Assembly (NCBI RefSeq): GCF_003367245.1
Contig: NZ_QRGR01000001.1
Location: forward strand, 62,001 to 126,000
Origin: Pontibacter diazotrophicus
Lineage (GTDB): Bacteria; Bacteroidota; Bacteroidia; Cytophagales; Hymenobacteraceae
Direction of reading: 5' to 3'
Length of the DNA: 64,000 bases
Shown: positions 29,260 to 37,777 of the stretch, piece after piece
Layout: every line of letters begins with the position of its first letter
Position numbering within the stretch: the first letter of the stretch is position 1
The notes under the pieces: generated by a model
Database searches by the model: none
Told to the model about the DNA's origin: nothing
What the model saw: only the letters and a program-made list of their open reading frames with translations
Position numbers and translations under genes: made by a program

Positions 29260-29387
29260 AATAATTCTTGAGCATGTTTAGGCATTGTTTCCCCTATACG
29301 CAATACAGGTATATTTAAGTTTTCTAATATTGCTTAGGAGTTAAATAAGCAGCTTAATTGGCAAAGCCAGTGGTGCAGTGGGAGGTA

Positions 29388-30068
29388 TTAGTGCTTGCTG
29401 CGTATATGGCTTAAGAATTCAGAGCGGTATTCCTGCTGGTCAAAAAGGCCGGAATACTCAGCGGTTATCGTGCTGCTGCTCACATCGCCTACACCACGGC
29501 TCATCACGCACAGGTGGTCTGCCTCTATCATTACGGCCACATTCTCTGTCTGCAGTGCCTGCTTCAGTTCATTGGCTATCTGCATCGTCATACGCTCCTG
29601 CACCTGCGGGCGACGGGCATAATAATGTACGATGCGGTTCAGCTTGGAAAGGCCGATGACGTGTTCATTCGGTATATAGGCAACGTGTGCTTTCCCGATG
29701 ATCGGCACAAAGTGATGTTCGCAGGAAGAGTAAACCGTGATGTCACGTTCCACCAGCATTTTGTGATACTTGTACTTGTTCTCGAAGCGGCGCGCCACCG
29801 GCTTATTATCCGGATGCAAACCGCTGAAGATTTCATTTACGTACATTTTGGCTACTCGGAGCGGTGTACCTTTCAAGCTGTCGTCTGTTAAGTCGAGGCC
29901 CAACGTGTGCATGATCTCGTGGAAGTGCCCTTTGATAATCTCGACTTTCTCTGCGTTAGAGAGTTTAAATGCATCAGCCCGCAGGGGAGTATCCAGCGAA
30001 CTCATCACATGGTCATCCATTGCCTCCTCGTCTCTGTCTATATCTATATCGTTGTTGTGGTTATCCAT
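29388..30068 (-). CDS. folE: GTP cyclohydrolase I
   Basis: Converts GTP to dihydroneopterin triphosphate, first step of folate and biopterin synthesis. The zinc site is visible in SSCEHHFVP and EADHLCVMSRGV, and the core ends in EFLSHIRSKH. I start at the ATG 30066-30068 (MDNHNND, 226 residues), overlapping the upstream pterin gene stop by eight bases (ATGGATAA); an upstream ATG at 30098 would lie well inside that gene. The first 45 residues are acidic and disordered. It is co-transcribed with the 6-pyruvoyl-tetrahydropterin-synthase-like gene. Confidence 0.96.
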   Translation of the reverse strand: MDNHNNDIDIDRDEEAMDDHVMSSLDTPLRADAFKLSNAEKVEIIKGHFHEIMHTLGLDLTDDSLKGTPLRVAKMYVNEIFSGLHPDNKPVARRFENKYKYHKMLVERDITVYSSCEHHFVPIIGKAHVAYIPNEHVIGLSKLNRIVHYYARRPQVQERMTMQIANELKQALQTENVAVMIEADHLCVMSRGVGDVSSSTITAEYSGLFDQQEYRSEFLSHIRSKH

Positions 30069-30468
30069 TGTATTCCACAAAGTTTCTTTCTGTTTCATAA
30101 AGTGTTACGGCTAATTCATACTCGGTGCTGATGTTCGTGCGAAGCTTTTCCCATATCACCACTGCTATATTCTCTGCGGTTGGGTTCAGGTCCCTGAATT
30201 CCTCTGTGTCAAGGTTCAGGTTCTTGTGGTCAAACTTATCCACCACTTCCTGTTTTACGAGATCACTCAGCTTTTTGAGGTCGTACACATAGCCTGTTTC
30301 AGGATTCACGGCACCAGTCAGCTTCACATAAAGCTCATAGTTATGGCCATGGTAGTTAGGGTTGTTGCACAGGCCGAATACTTTCGCGTTTTTTTCATCG
30401 GTCCAGGCAGGGTTGTGGAGCCTGTGGGCAGCATTAAAATGTTCCTTTCGGCAAATGGTTACTTTCAT
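30061..30468 (-). CDS. 6-pyruvoyl-tetrahydropterin synthase family protein (COG0720, PTPS-II type)
   Basis: 135 residues of the T-fold PTPS/QueD family. Zinc ligands are His15 (FNAAHRL) and His40/His42 of HGHNY; the catalytic cysteine is Cys34 in CNNPNYHGH. The spacing is CX5HGH as in mammalian PTPS, not the CX3HGH of E. coli QueD, so 6-pyruvoyl-tetrahydropterin formation is at least as likely as a queuosine role. The overlap with folE, which makes the substrate, fits either pathway. Conventional annotation would be queD. Confidence 0.9.
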   Translation of the reverse strand: MKVTICRKEHFNAAHRLHNPAWTDEKNAKVFGLCNNPNYHGHNYELYVKLTGAVNPETGYVYDLKKLSDLVKQEVVDKFDHKNLNLDTEEFRDLNPTAENIAVVIWEKLRTNISTEYELAVTLYETERNFVEYNG

Positions 30469-30547
30469 AGTGTTTCCAACAACAACAGCTGTATGTTTGT
30501 TCGGCGGCAGGGCAAAACCATTTTAGACTGCGGGAGCTATAAGTTTA

Positions 30548-30578
30548 CAAAGTTAATGTACCTACCTCGAAACCCAAA
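30548..30578 (-). promoter_or_regulatory. Promoter of the PTPS-folE operon
   Basis: TTTG, a 19-base spacer and TAACTTTG on the minus strand match the Bacteroidota consensus fully; a leader of about 70 bases follows. Confidence 0.7.
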
Positions 30579-30683
30579 CCAATTCCAGGTGAAATTAATT
30601 TCGCCTGCACATACACTTTCTCCACCTGATTACTTATTTTAGGGGTGGGATTAAAGATAAATAGTACAATTAAGCCGTAGCTG

Positions 30684-31382
30684 ATGAGAAGAATTATACT
30701 TGCAGTGCTTTTACTGATTTCGGGTGTTTGCCAGGCACAAATGGTGCAGGTTGTAGAAAAAGAGCAGGAGGTAAATGGGGTAATCAGGCGTGGACAGCAG
30801 CTTTCGGTGCAGATAGACCCTAAAACAACCGAGAAAGCCTGGAAAGACTACCTGAGCAAAAAAGCTGGAAGAGTAAAAAGCAGTAAGGGTGTTTTAACAG
30901 TGGAGGGCGCTGTTATTGATACAATTTCAAGTACTCCGCTACGCGTTATTTCACTGGTTGGCAGCAACGCACAGGGCAGTAATATTTGGTGGACCCTGGA
31001 TATGGGCGTGGCGTATGTGGACAAAGATGCCACACCAAAGGAGCATGCCGCTGCCGAAAGCTTTATGCGTGGCTTTGCCCGCAAGTTGTACCGCGAGGAC
31101 GTGCTGCGCCAGATAAATGAGGCGGAGGAAGTGCTGCGCGCCACCAAATCGGAGCAGGACCGGGTAGTGAAGGATGCGAACAGCATTCAGAACCAGATTG
31201 ATAAAAACAGGCAGCGGAAGCAGGATCTTAAGGCCGAATTGGCACGCAACGCCGAGGAACTGAAACAACTGGAACTGAATGTGGAGCATAACGTAAAGCA
31301 GCAGGAAATAAGCCGCCAGCAGGTGCAGGATATGGAGAAGTCAGTCGAAGCAGTAAGAGAGAAACTGAAGGCAATAAAGTAA
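30684..31382 (+). CDS. Exported protein with C-terminal coiled coil
   Basis: 232 residues. A signal peptide (IILAVLLLISGVCQAQ) precedes a globular region (about 20-125, with GSNIWWTLDMGVAYV) and a long charged heptad region (about 140-232, rich in Lys, Glu and Gln) that should form a coiled coil. Probably periplasmic. No family recognised; the 10-residue segment ESFMRGFARK before the coil may be a docking point, but that is speculation. Confidence 0.78.
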   Translation: MRRIILAVLLLISGVCQAQMVQVVEKEQEVNGVIRRGQQLSVQIDPKTTEKAWKDYLSKKAGRVKSSKGVLTVEGAVIDTISSTPLRVISLVGSNAQGSNIWWTLDMGVAYVDKDATPKEHAAAESFMRGFARKLYREDVLRQINEAEEVLRATKSEQDRVVKDANSIQNQIDKNRQRKQDLKAELARNAEELKQLELNVEHNVKQQEISRQQVQDMEKSVEAVREKLKAIK

Positions 31383-31403
31383 ATTCTATTCAGGGTTAAA
31401 ACA

Positions 31404-31440
31404 GCGCGCCCGCTATACTTGGAAGTGTAGCGGGCGCTTT
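31404..31440. terminator. Bidirectional terminator between convergent genes
   Basis: Arms GCGCCCGCTATACTT (31406-31420) and AAGTGTAGCGGGCGC (31423-31437) are flanked by AAAAC and CTTTGTTT, so it can serve both the coiled-coil gene and the curlin gene. Confidence 0.82.
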
Positions 31441-31456
31441 GTTTATTATGTACCTC

Positions 31457-32431
31457 TTACCTTAGGTTGTCTTGCCTGATAATAGCAGTATTGTAGCTGC
31501 CGGTTTGCCTGATGGTGCTTATATGGCCAACCCCACTGTTGCCATACTGCCTTGTCTCAGCTACGTTATAGTTTCCGGTCTGTGTCGTTAGGTTAGAGTG
31601 GTTGCTCCTGTAAACCCAACTGCCGCCGCTCTGTATAGAAGTGGCAGCGTTGCCGTCCCCGGTCTGGTATATCTCTGAGGTGTTCCCCACGCTTATCTGC
31701 AACTGGTAGCCGTAGTTGTCATTTCCTTCGGCAACGGCAGTTGCACCATTGTAGATGCTTCTGGTATCCTGGTCCTGTATATGCTCATTGCCGTTTCCCA
31801 TTTGGGCTATATAGGCGTTATTTTCTCCTGTCCGCTGCAGCTGCACTGCTACGTTATGCGCTCCGATCTGCTCAATAACTGCAAAGTTGTTAAAGCCGTT
31901 TTGATCTTGTGTAGCGCTGTTGCGGCCGCCGTACTGGCTGATATGAGCTAGGTTGTTGCTTAAACCTCTCTGCAACTGCGATGCTTCATTCTCATTGCCT
32001 GACTGATAGAGCAAGGCGGTGTTATTGGAGGTGGTGCCAAAAACTTCTGTCTGATTTTGATAGGCCGTGTTATTATAACCAGACTGTTCTATAACAGCAG
32101 TATGATCATACGCTGATAGCGCCTGAAACTGAGAGGCACTGTTGCCGTTACCTGATTGGGTAATGCTTGCAACGTTATTGATAACATCGGCAGACTGTAC
32201 TTGGCTGGCGGTATTGCCATTTCCGATTTGTATGACAGTTGCTTTGTTGTCTTCTGTAGGTCTGCCGTAGCCCTCTAACTGCTGTATAGAAGCACTGTTG
32301 TTACTGCCCCGCTGCAGTATTGCTGCCTCATTTCTATTGCCCTCCTGAATTACTTCCGATAGGCTACTCTGTGCTGTTGTTGTGGCTGCTGTAAACATGA
32401 GCCCAGCAGAAATTAGTAGTGTTGTTTTCAT
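31457..32431 (-). CDS. Curlin-repeat (CsgA/CsgB-like) protein
   Basis: 324 residues. A signal peptide (LLISAGLMFTAATTTAQ) is followed by about a dozen imperfect repeats of 20-25 residues with the curlin pattern Gln-x-Gly-x-x-Asn-x-Ala-x-x-x-Gln (for example ITQSGNGNSASQFQ, LYQSGNENEASQLQ, IYQTGDGNAATSIQ). Such repeats form amyloid curli fibres on the cell surface. It is longer than E. coli CsgA (151 residues). No csgE, csgF or csgG secretion gene lies within the window, so export would need genes elsewhere. Reader should take amyloid formation as inference. Confidence 0.9.
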   Translation of the reverse strand: MKTTLLISAGLMFTAATTTAQSSLSEVIQEGNRNEAAILQRGSNNSASIQQLEGYGRPTEDNKATVIQIGNGNTASQVQSADVINNVASITQSGNGNSASQFQALSAYDHTAVIEQSGYNNTAYQNQTEVFGTTSNNTALLYQSGNENEASQLQRGLSNNLAHISQYGGRNSATQDQNGFNNFAVIEQIGAHNVAVQLQRTGENNAYIAQMGNGNEHIQDQDTRSIYNGATAVAEGNDNYGYQLQISVGNTSEIYQTGDGNAATSIQSGGSWVYRSNHSNLTTQTGNYNVAETRQYGNSGVGHISTIRQTGSYNTAIIRQDNLR

Positions 32432-32674
32432 AGGTCATGAACTATATCTGAGTATAACTATAAGTAATTTTACTTTTTTACTTAAAGCAGGGTTGTATTA
32501 TTTGAATTTTATTTAGTAAAATGGTAATTATTCTATCTGAATGACTATAGTAACTACAGAAGAAACATGCTAACGAATAGAGAACGCGCTACTATAAAGC
32601 TTTAACAGGAAGTGCTATAACTGTTCTGCTCTTTGTGCTGAGACCAGGCATGAAGACAGGAGTATACAAAAATT
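32432..32674. other. Intergenic region upstream of the curlin gene
   Basis: AT-rich, about 240 bases, no supported gene. It should hold the curlin promoter, but I find no clear TAnnTTTG box on the minus strand. Confidence 0.4.
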
Positions 32675-32706
32675 AAAAGGCCAGGCAATATATTGCCTGG
32701 CCTTTT
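32675..32706 (-). terminator. Terminator after the pyrophosphatase-like gene
   Basis: Perfect palindrome with arms AAAAGGCCAGGCAATA and TATTGCCTGGCCTTTT, 30 bases past the stop of the minus-strand gene. Confidence 0.85.
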
Positions 32707-32736
32707 ATGTATTAGTTGTTACCACATCAGGTAGCG

Positions 32737-33324
32737 TTATAACTTCATCCAGCGTTGAATTTCTTTGTCTGCGAATTTTTCGTCGCGCCAGCCTACAAAG
32801 CTTGTTCGGGCGGCGGGGTTGTAGTTGGCGAACCAGTTCTGTAAGATGGTTTTAACAGCGGGATACTCTTTGCTGAGGGCGACGTAGTTGGTAGCGTTAA
32901 TGCGGCGTTCGCTGGGCCTTGCCGGTACGGCCACTACAATGTGCTGCAGTTCGCCTGCTGTTTCCAGTTGTATCAGCCCCACCGGTATCACTTCTGCCAC
33001 AGTGCCTGTCTCCAGCCGCTCTGAGAGTATCAATATTTCCAAACCTTTGCCGCCGCGGTCTATTTCTGTGGATGGAATAAAACCGAAGTTTGCAGGGTAG
33101 GGCAGAAAACCGATCACGCGGTCCATGTCCGCATCCTTATCATTGACAAACTCCTTTTTTTCGCGGCTGTACACTAATTTATGGTTGCTGCCGGCAGGTG
33201 TCTCTATTACGGCCTGTAGCTGCTTTTTGCCATTGTAGGCAGGCAGTTCTGCATAATCTGTCTGGCAGGAGAAAAGCAGCAGTGCGAGCAGGGGCAGGCA
33301 CAGGTATAGGTACAGTCTCATCAT
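32737..33324 (-). CDS. Lipoprotein of inorganic pyrophosphatase fold, catalytic acids missing
   Basis: 195 residues. The lipobox LLFSC (Cys20) marks an exported lipoprotein, unlike cytoplasmic PPases. Residues 36-135 align with family I pyrophosphatase: VIETPAG (Glu41), Lys49 and YPANFGFIP (Tyr76) are kept, but the signature DGDPxD reads GGKGLE (91-96), the next catalytic Asp is Thr122, the following one Gln127, and the active-site Lys is Ile129 when aligned to E. coli Ppa. It is therefore probably inactive as a pyrophosphatase or has another role. Own promoter and terminator. The fold assignment is firm; the function is open. Confidence 0.85.
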   Translation of the reverse strand: MMRLYLYLCLPLLALLLFSCQTDYAELPAYNGKKQLQAVIETPAGSNHKLVYSREKKEFVNDKDADMDRVIGFLPYPANFGFIPSTEIDRGGKGLEILILSERLETGTVAEVIPVGLIQLETAGELQHIVVAVPARPSERRINATNYVALSKEYPAVKTILQNWFANYNPAARTSFVGWRDEKFADKEIQRWMKL

Positions 33325-33348
33325 TCGCTTTATGGGTTCAGGGTATTA

Positions 33349-33356
33349 CAAAGATA
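33349..33356 (-). promoter_or_regulatory. Minus-7 box of the pyrophosphatase-like lipoprotein gene
   Basis: TATCTTTG on the minus strand matches TAnnTTTG; a TTC lies 19 bases further upstream. Confidence 0.5.
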
Positions 33357-33411
33357 AGGAGCCTGGGCCGGAGAGGAAAGAAAAGGTATAGCCTATGACA
33401 AACTCATAACA

Positions 33412-33442
33412 ACAAAAAAGGAGCCGATGTTGGTCGGCTCCT
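33412..33442 (-). terminator. Terminator after rplS
   Basis: Arms AGGAGCCGA and TCGGCTCCT around a six-base loop, followed on the minus strand by TTTTTTGTTGTT. Confidence 0.9.
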
Positions 33443-33482
33443 CTCTCACTAAAACTATTGTAATTTATGAAAACAGGTATTT

Positions 33483-33836
33483 TTATCTTCTTTCTTTGAT
33501 ACGAGCAGCTTTACCCTGTAAACCTCTCAGGTAGTACAGTCTTGCTCTTCTAACTTTACCTCTTCTCACTAAGTCGATTTGCTCGATAGATGGAGAAAGC
33601 AAAGGGAAAATACGCTCTAATCCGATTTGGTTAGATACTTTTCTTACAGTGAAAGTCTCGCCGTTTGTGTTTACGTTCTTACGCTGTATGACTACGCCCT
33701 GGAACTGCTGGATACGCTCTTTGTTACCCTCACGGATTCTTACGTGTACGTTTACAGTATCGCCCGCCTGGAAGGTTGGGAAAGAGGCACGCTTATCTGT
33801 AGATTCCTGCTCAAAAAATTTAATTAATTCGCTCAT
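33483..33836 (-). CDS. rplS: 50S ribosomal protein L19
   Basis: 117 residues; L19 sits at the interface of the ribosomal subunits. Family stretches [51 protein letters not shown] and [14 protein letters not shown] are intact. It is the last gene of the rpsP-rimM-trmD-rplS cluster, but 169 bases and an own minus-7 box separate it from trmD. Confidence 0.98.
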   Translation of the reverse strand: MSELIKFFEQESTDKRASFPTFQAGDTVNVHVRIREGNKERIQQFQGVVIQRKNVNTNGETFTVRKVSNQIGLERIFPLLSPSIEQIDLVRRGKVRRARLYYLRGLQGKAARIKERR

Positions 33837-33878
33837 GATGGCTATGTTCTTAAAGTATCTTCTTCAAATTTCGGACTG

Positions 33879-33886
33879 CAAAGATA
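33879..33886 (-). promoter_or_regulatory. Minus-7 box of an rplS promoter
   Basis: TATCTTTG on the minus strand matches TAnnTTTG, about 43 bases before the start codon. Confidence 0.5.
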
Positions 33887-34005
33887 TGTAATTATTTCTT
33901 ACATAAGAATATCTGCAGAAAAAAAATATAATTTTTAGCTACCTTTTCTCTATGACTGTGAGGCTCGTAGCTTTAAAAGCCCCGCAGCAGTGTTATTTAG
34001 CTACT

Positions 34006-34683
34006 TTAATCGTCCAGCAGGTCGGGGCGGCGCTGTTTTGTGCGCTCCACCGCTTGCTCAAAACGCCACTCCTCAATCTTCGGGTTGTTGCCAGAAAGCA
34101 GTATCTCCGGCACCTGCATGCCTTTATATTCCGCTGGCCGGGTATAAACAGGCGGAGCCAGTAGTCCATCCTGAAAAGAATCCGTCAGCGCCGAAGACTC
34201 ATCATTCAGCACACCAGGTATAATGCGGATAATGGCATCTGCCAGCACAGCCGCTCCCAGTTCACCACCTGACAGCACATAGTCGCCTATGCTGATTTCG
34301 TGGGTCACAAAGTGTTGCCGCACGCGCTCATCCACGCCCTTATAATGCCCGCACAGGATAATAACATTCTGCAGCAGCGAAAACTGATTCACGGTTCTCT
34401 GGTTCAGCGTCTGTCCGTCCGGCGTCATGTAGATGATGGCGTCATACGTCCGCTCCGCTTTTAGTTCCGATAAGAGCTTGTCAATGGGTTCAATCATCAT
34501 CACCATGCCGGCACCGCCTCCAAAGGCATAGTCATCTATCTGGCCGTGTTTGTTCACAGCATACTTGCGCAGGTCGTGGATATGGATTTCCACAAGTCCT
34601 TTTTGCTGCGCACGTTTTAAGATAGAATGGCTGAAGGGGCTGTCCAGCAGGTCAGGCTGGCAGCTGATGATGTCAAAACGCAT
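34006..34683 (-). CDS. trmD: tRNA (guanine37-N1)-methyltransferase TrmD
   Basis: Methylates G37 of tRNAs reading CNN and other codons, preventing frameshifts. The 225-residue SPOUT protein shows the trefoil-knot segments [14 protein letters not shown] and [23 protein letters not shown], and the C-terminal [16 protein letters not shown]. Its start overlaps the rimM stop by one base. Confidence 0.98.
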   Translation of the reverse strand: MRFDIISCQPDLLDSPFSHSILKRAQQKGLVEIHIHDLRKYAVNKHGQIDDYAFGGGAGMVMMIEPIDKLLSELKAERTYDAIIYMTPDGQTLNQRTVNQFSLLQNVIILCGHYKGVDERVRQHFVTHEISIGDYVLSGGELGAAVLADAIIRIIPGVLNDESSALTDSFQDGLLAPPVYTRPAEYKGMQVPEILLSGNNPKIEEWRFEQAVERTKQRRPDLLDD

Positions 34684-35261
34684 TATTGTTGTTCTTCCGA
34701 ATCGTCTTCGTCGTCGGCTTCGTCAGGGCCACCCGGCTGGGTGTATACTTCCAGCAGGCCTTCCGGCATGTTCACATGCAGTTGCTTTGTCTCGTGGTCA
34801 GCGCGCAGAAAGACTTCGTCAATCACCGGCACCAGCATCTCCTGGTTCAGGTATTCCATGGCCATCAGCTGCTGCTGGGGCAGGTCGTAAAACTCTTTTA
34901 CAATACCCAGCGGGCCGTAGTTCTGGTCTACCACCTGGTATCCGATAACATCATGGAAGTAAAACTGGTCATCTTCCAGTTCCGGCAGCTCATCGAGGGG
35001 CAGGTAAATAGCTGTGTTGCGTAGTGCTTCGGCCTGCTCGATGGTTTTAACATCCTCGAACCGGATGATGAAGCGGCCTTTCTGCACCGGCTCCATGGTG
35101 TCTATAAAAAAAGGAACCAGTCTTCCTTTTTGCTCAAGGAAAACTGATTCCAAATCTTCATAATCTTCGGGGTAGTCTACATCAAAAAACGCGACTACTT
35201 GCCCCTTGGTGCCATGGGTTTTGACGATAAAGCCTAACTGGAAGCAGTCATCAATATTCAT
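34683..35261 (-). CDS. rimM: Ribosome maturation factor RimM
   Basis: Helps assemble the 30S head around S19. 192 residues with an N-terminal RimM domain ([19 protein letters not shown]) and a PRC-barrel domain ([44 protein letters not shown]). The tail is acidic ([10 protein letters not shown]). It starts 11 bases after rpsP and overlaps trmD by one base. Confidence 0.97.
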   Translation of the reverse strand: MNIDDCFQLGFIVKTHGTKGQVVAFFDVDYPEDYEDLESVFLEQKGRLVPFFIDTMEPVQKGRFIIRFEDVKTIEQAEALRNTAIYLPLDELPELEDDQFYFHDVIGYQVVDQNYGPLGIVKEFYDLPQQQLMAMEYLNQEMLVPVIDEVFLRADHETKQLHVNMPEGLLEVYTQPGGPDEADDEDDSEEQQ

Positions 35262-35272
35262 GGCAGTTTAAT

Positions 35273-35821
35273 TTATGCTTGCTCTTCTGTGGTAGCTTCG
35301 CCTTCGGCAGGTGCCTCAGTAGCTTCTTCAGCAGCAGGAGCAGGAGCGTTTGCTGCAGCTTTCTCAGCTTCACGCTGACGGATAGCCTCGGCACGCGCTT
35401 CTTTCACTTTAGTTTCAGCATCGAAAGCAGCTTTTCTGGCAGCTTCTTTAGCAGAACCAACAGTCTGGCGCTTGTCCTCAATTTTAGATTGCTTCGCTTC
35501 TTTCCACTCTGCCAGACGAGAATCAGCAGTTTCCTGAGAAATAGCACCTTTGATAACACCAATTTGCAGGTGTCTTCTGTAAAGTACGCCAGTGTAAGAA
35601 AGCATTGCTTTTACAGTGTCAGTAGGCTGTGCACCGTTCATTAACCACTGAAACGCCTTGTCTTCGCTGAAGTCAATAGACGCAGGGTTAGTGTTAGGGT
35701 TGTAAGTACCCAGTTTCTCAATGAACTTACCATCACGTGGTGATCTTGCATCTGCTACTACGATATCATAGATAGCTGATTTTTTGCGGCCTCTGCGGGC
35801 CAGTCTGATTTTTACTGCCAT
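35273..35821 (-). CDS. rpsP: 30S ribosomal protein S16 with long C-terminal extension
   Basis: The first 80 residues are normal S16 ([47 protein letters not shown]). About 100 further residues form a charged Ala/Glu-rich helix-like tail, a feature of Bacteroidota S16 where E. coli S16 has 82 residues in total. First gene of the cluster with a good promoter upstream. Confidence 0.97.
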   Translation of the reverse strand: MAVKIRLARRGRKKSAIYDIVVADARSPRDGKFIEKLGTYNPNTNPASIDFSEDKAFQWLMNGAQPTDTVKAMLSYTGVLYRRHLQIGVIKGAISQETADSRLAEWKEAKQSKIEDKRQTVGSAKEAARKAAFDAETKVKEARAEAIRQREAEKAAANAPAPAAEEATEAPAEGEATTEEQA

Positions 35822-35873
35822 TTTATATATAAAATTTATGTCGGCGGAGCCCGTCCGCCAGTTTTTAGAACCG

Positions 35874-35907
35874 CAAAGGTAAGAATTTATATGTTAATAA
35901 TTACAAA
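35874..35907 (-). promoter_or_regulatory. Promoter of the rpsP cluster
   Basis: TTTG, 22 bases, then TACCTTTG on the minus strand; the minus-7 box is an exact match and lies about 50 bases before rpsP. Confidence 0.6.
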
Positions 35908-36016
35908 CTTATCTGAAATTAGTGCGGCGTATGCACCAGAATTTCAGTTACGTAGCAAAAGGAGCAATACCAGTGGCAAAGCTTGAGCGTTGAACCTACA
36001 AACCACCTATTCCTAT

Positions 36017-36054
36017 ATAAAAGAAGCCCTCCGTTGCGGGAGGGCTTCTTTTAT
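36017..36054 (-). terminator. Terminator after the desaturase gene
   Basis: Arms ATAAAAGAAGCCCTCC and GGAGGGCTTCTTTTAT form a perfect 16-bp stem six bases past the stop, with T-runs on both strands. Confidence 0.9.
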
Positions 36055-36059
36055 GCAAT

Positions 36060-36902
36060 TTATATAGTTAAGCTGCGGTCTTTGCTTTTTGTTCTTGTTG
36101 CTGCTTTTACCTTCGCTGGCTTCAGCTTGATGACGTGGAGCTTGTTCAGCGTCCAGATAACCGGCCAGGTTGGGTCTACTTCCCACCACTTCACTCCGAA
36201 GTTTACGCGGTTAGGCAGCTTGTGGTGGTTGTTCTGGAACAGTTCACCGCCTGTCAGGAAGTCGAAGAAAAGCGAGTTTCTTGATTTATCGTTGTTGTCG
36301 AAGTTCTGATAGCCATACTTGTGGCCGCTCCAGTTTACGATAGCGCCGTGTATAGGCCCCATCAGGAAGTGGATGGGCAGCAGCAGGAACATCCACCACT
36401 GTGTAGCGAAGGCAATATAGAATACCACGTAAAATACGCCCCATCCTATTCTGGAGTAGTAAGAGTCACCTACTTTCTCTAGTGCAGGCCACACCGGGTA
36501 ATCGCCTTCGAAGCGACGTTCTGCCTCCACACGGTTATGCAGTACGTTGTTGTAAATTTCTTTTGTCTTCCACATCATCGTGAACGCATTGTTAGAAAAA
36601 TGCGGCGAGTGTGGGTCGCGCTCCGTGTCAGAGAAAGCGTGGTGCATGCGGTGCAAAATAGCATAGGCACGCGGCGAAAGGAAAGACGAGCCCTGCGCGA
36701 GGTAAGTCAGCAGGTAAAAAGCCTTCTCCCAAAATGGGTTCATCGTGAACATTTTGTGAGCGGCATAACGGTGCAGGTAAAACGTCTGTGCGAAAAGCGA
36801 CAGATACCAATGCACTACTAGGAAAATGAGTACGGCCATTAATTTATGGAATGATGATAGTTTGAGTCTGTTGTAGGGCTCTGGTTGCGATAACCGTGCC
36901 AT
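36060..36902 (-). CDS. Membrane acyl-CoA/fatty acid desaturase
   Basis: Introduces a double bond into acyl chains, adjusting membrane fluidity. Histidine boxes of the di-iron site are present: HRYAAH, HRMHH and NNHH (in FQNNHHKLPNR), with GHKYG between, and hydrophobic segments pair around them. About 280 residues. I start at the ATG 36900-36902 because the longer TTG start lies within the minus-7 box; the leader would then be very short. Inner membrane. Confidence 0.92.
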   Translation of the reverse strand: MARLSQPEPYNRLKLSSFHKLMAVLIFLVVHWYLSLFAQTFYLHRYAAHKMFTMNPFWEKAFYLLTYLAQGSSFLSPRAYAILHRMHHAFSDTERDPHSPHFSNNAFTMMWKTKEIYNNVLHNRVEAERRFEGDYPVWPALEKVGDSYYSRIGWGVFYVVFYIAFATQWWMFLLLPIHFLMGPIHGAIVNWSGHKYGYQNFDNNDKSRNSLFFDFLTGGELFQNNHHKLPNRVNFGVKWWEVDPTWPVIWTLNKLHVIKLKPAKVKAATRTKSKDRSLTI

Positions 36903-36911
36903 GCATTTACG

Positions 36912-36919
36912 CAAATCTA
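36912..36919 (-). promoter_or_regulatory. Minus-7 box of the desaturase promoter
   Basis: TAGATTTG on the minus strand matches TAnnTTTG; transcription would begin only a few bases before the ATG. Confidence 0.45.
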
Positions 36920-36997
36920 CAACACGAATTTAATGTAAAATAGAGAAGAGGGGGTAAAAGTTCAGAAAAATGATTAAAATCATCTTTTGGGCAATGA

Positions 36998-37672
36998 TTA
37001 TAATTGCCGGAACGGTGCCCAGGCGGCATTCTGTGGCGGCAGAGCGCTCACTGTTACAGTTGTTTTGAGCGTAGGGTGCTCAAACTGTAGCTGGCGCGCA
37101 TGCAGGGCAATACTTTTATCTGGAAGGGGCTGTGGAGCCCCATACTTGAGGTCACCCAGAATAGGGCAGCGCATAGAAGCAAGTTGCACTCGTATCTGGT
37201 GCGACCTGCCCGTGATGGGATTGACCTCTAACAGGTATTTGTTCTGCTGTGCGCTCAGGAGTTTGTAGTTGAGTTCTGAGCGCTGGCCGCTTTTATTTTC
37301 TTTGGCGTAGGCTTTGGTGATGTTCTTAGCGCTGTCTTTTATCAGCCAGTGCACCAGTGTTCCCTCTTCCTGCACTGGCCTGTTCTGCACCACGGCCCAG
37401 TATGTCTTTTTTGTTTTCTTGCTCCTGAAGAGTTCGTTCAGGCGTGCCAGGGCTTTTGAGGTTTTGGCGAGTAGTATAACACCGCTAACCGGTCGGTCGA
37501 GACGGTGCACCACGCCTATAAATACATTGCCCGGCTTGTTATACTTCTCCCTGATGTACTCCTTGGCCAGGTCAGCCAGCGTGGTATCTCCGGTTTCATC
37601 ACCGTGCACCAGCAACCCCGCAGGTTTATTCACCGCCAGCACATGGTTATCCTCAAAAAGAACTTCTAACAT
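36998..37672 (-). CDS. RluA-family pseudouridine synthase
   Basis: 224 residues. The catalytic motif HRLDRPVSGVILLAKT holds the nucleophilic aspartate, with NKPAGLLVHG and GRSHQIRVQLA also diagnostic. There is no N-terminal S4 domain, so it resembles TruC/RluA-type short enzymes. The RNA target (23S rRNA or tRNA) cannot be read from sequence. Upstream of the desaturase on the same strand, 83 bases apart. Confidence 0.94.
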   Translation of the reverse strand: MLEVLFEDNHVLAVNKPAGLLVHGDETGDTTLADLAKEYIREKYNKPGNVFIGVVHRLDRPVSGVILLAKTSKALARLNELFRSKKTKKTYWAVVQNRPVQEEGTLVHWLIKDSAKNITKAYAKENKSGQRSELNYKLLSAQQNKYLLEVNPITGRSHQIRVQLASMRCPILGDLKYGAPQPLPDKSIALHARQLQFEHPTLKTTVTVSALPPQNAAWAPFRQL

Positions 37673-37676
37673 TTGA

Positions 37677-37765
37677 ATGATGAATTAGAAATTATGAATT
37701 ATGAATTAGCGGTGAGGGAGTAACATTTAAGCTGCCGCTCCCATTCATAATTTCTAATTCATCAT
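37677..37765. repeat. Perfect 23-bp inverted repeat, AT-rich
   Basis: Arms at 37677-37699 and 37743-37765 are perfect reverse complements (starting ATGATGAATTAGAAATTATG), and inside them heptamers such as ATTATGA repeat. It fills the gap between panB and the RluA gene. Confidence 0.75.
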
Positions 37766-37777
37766 TCATAATTCAGT

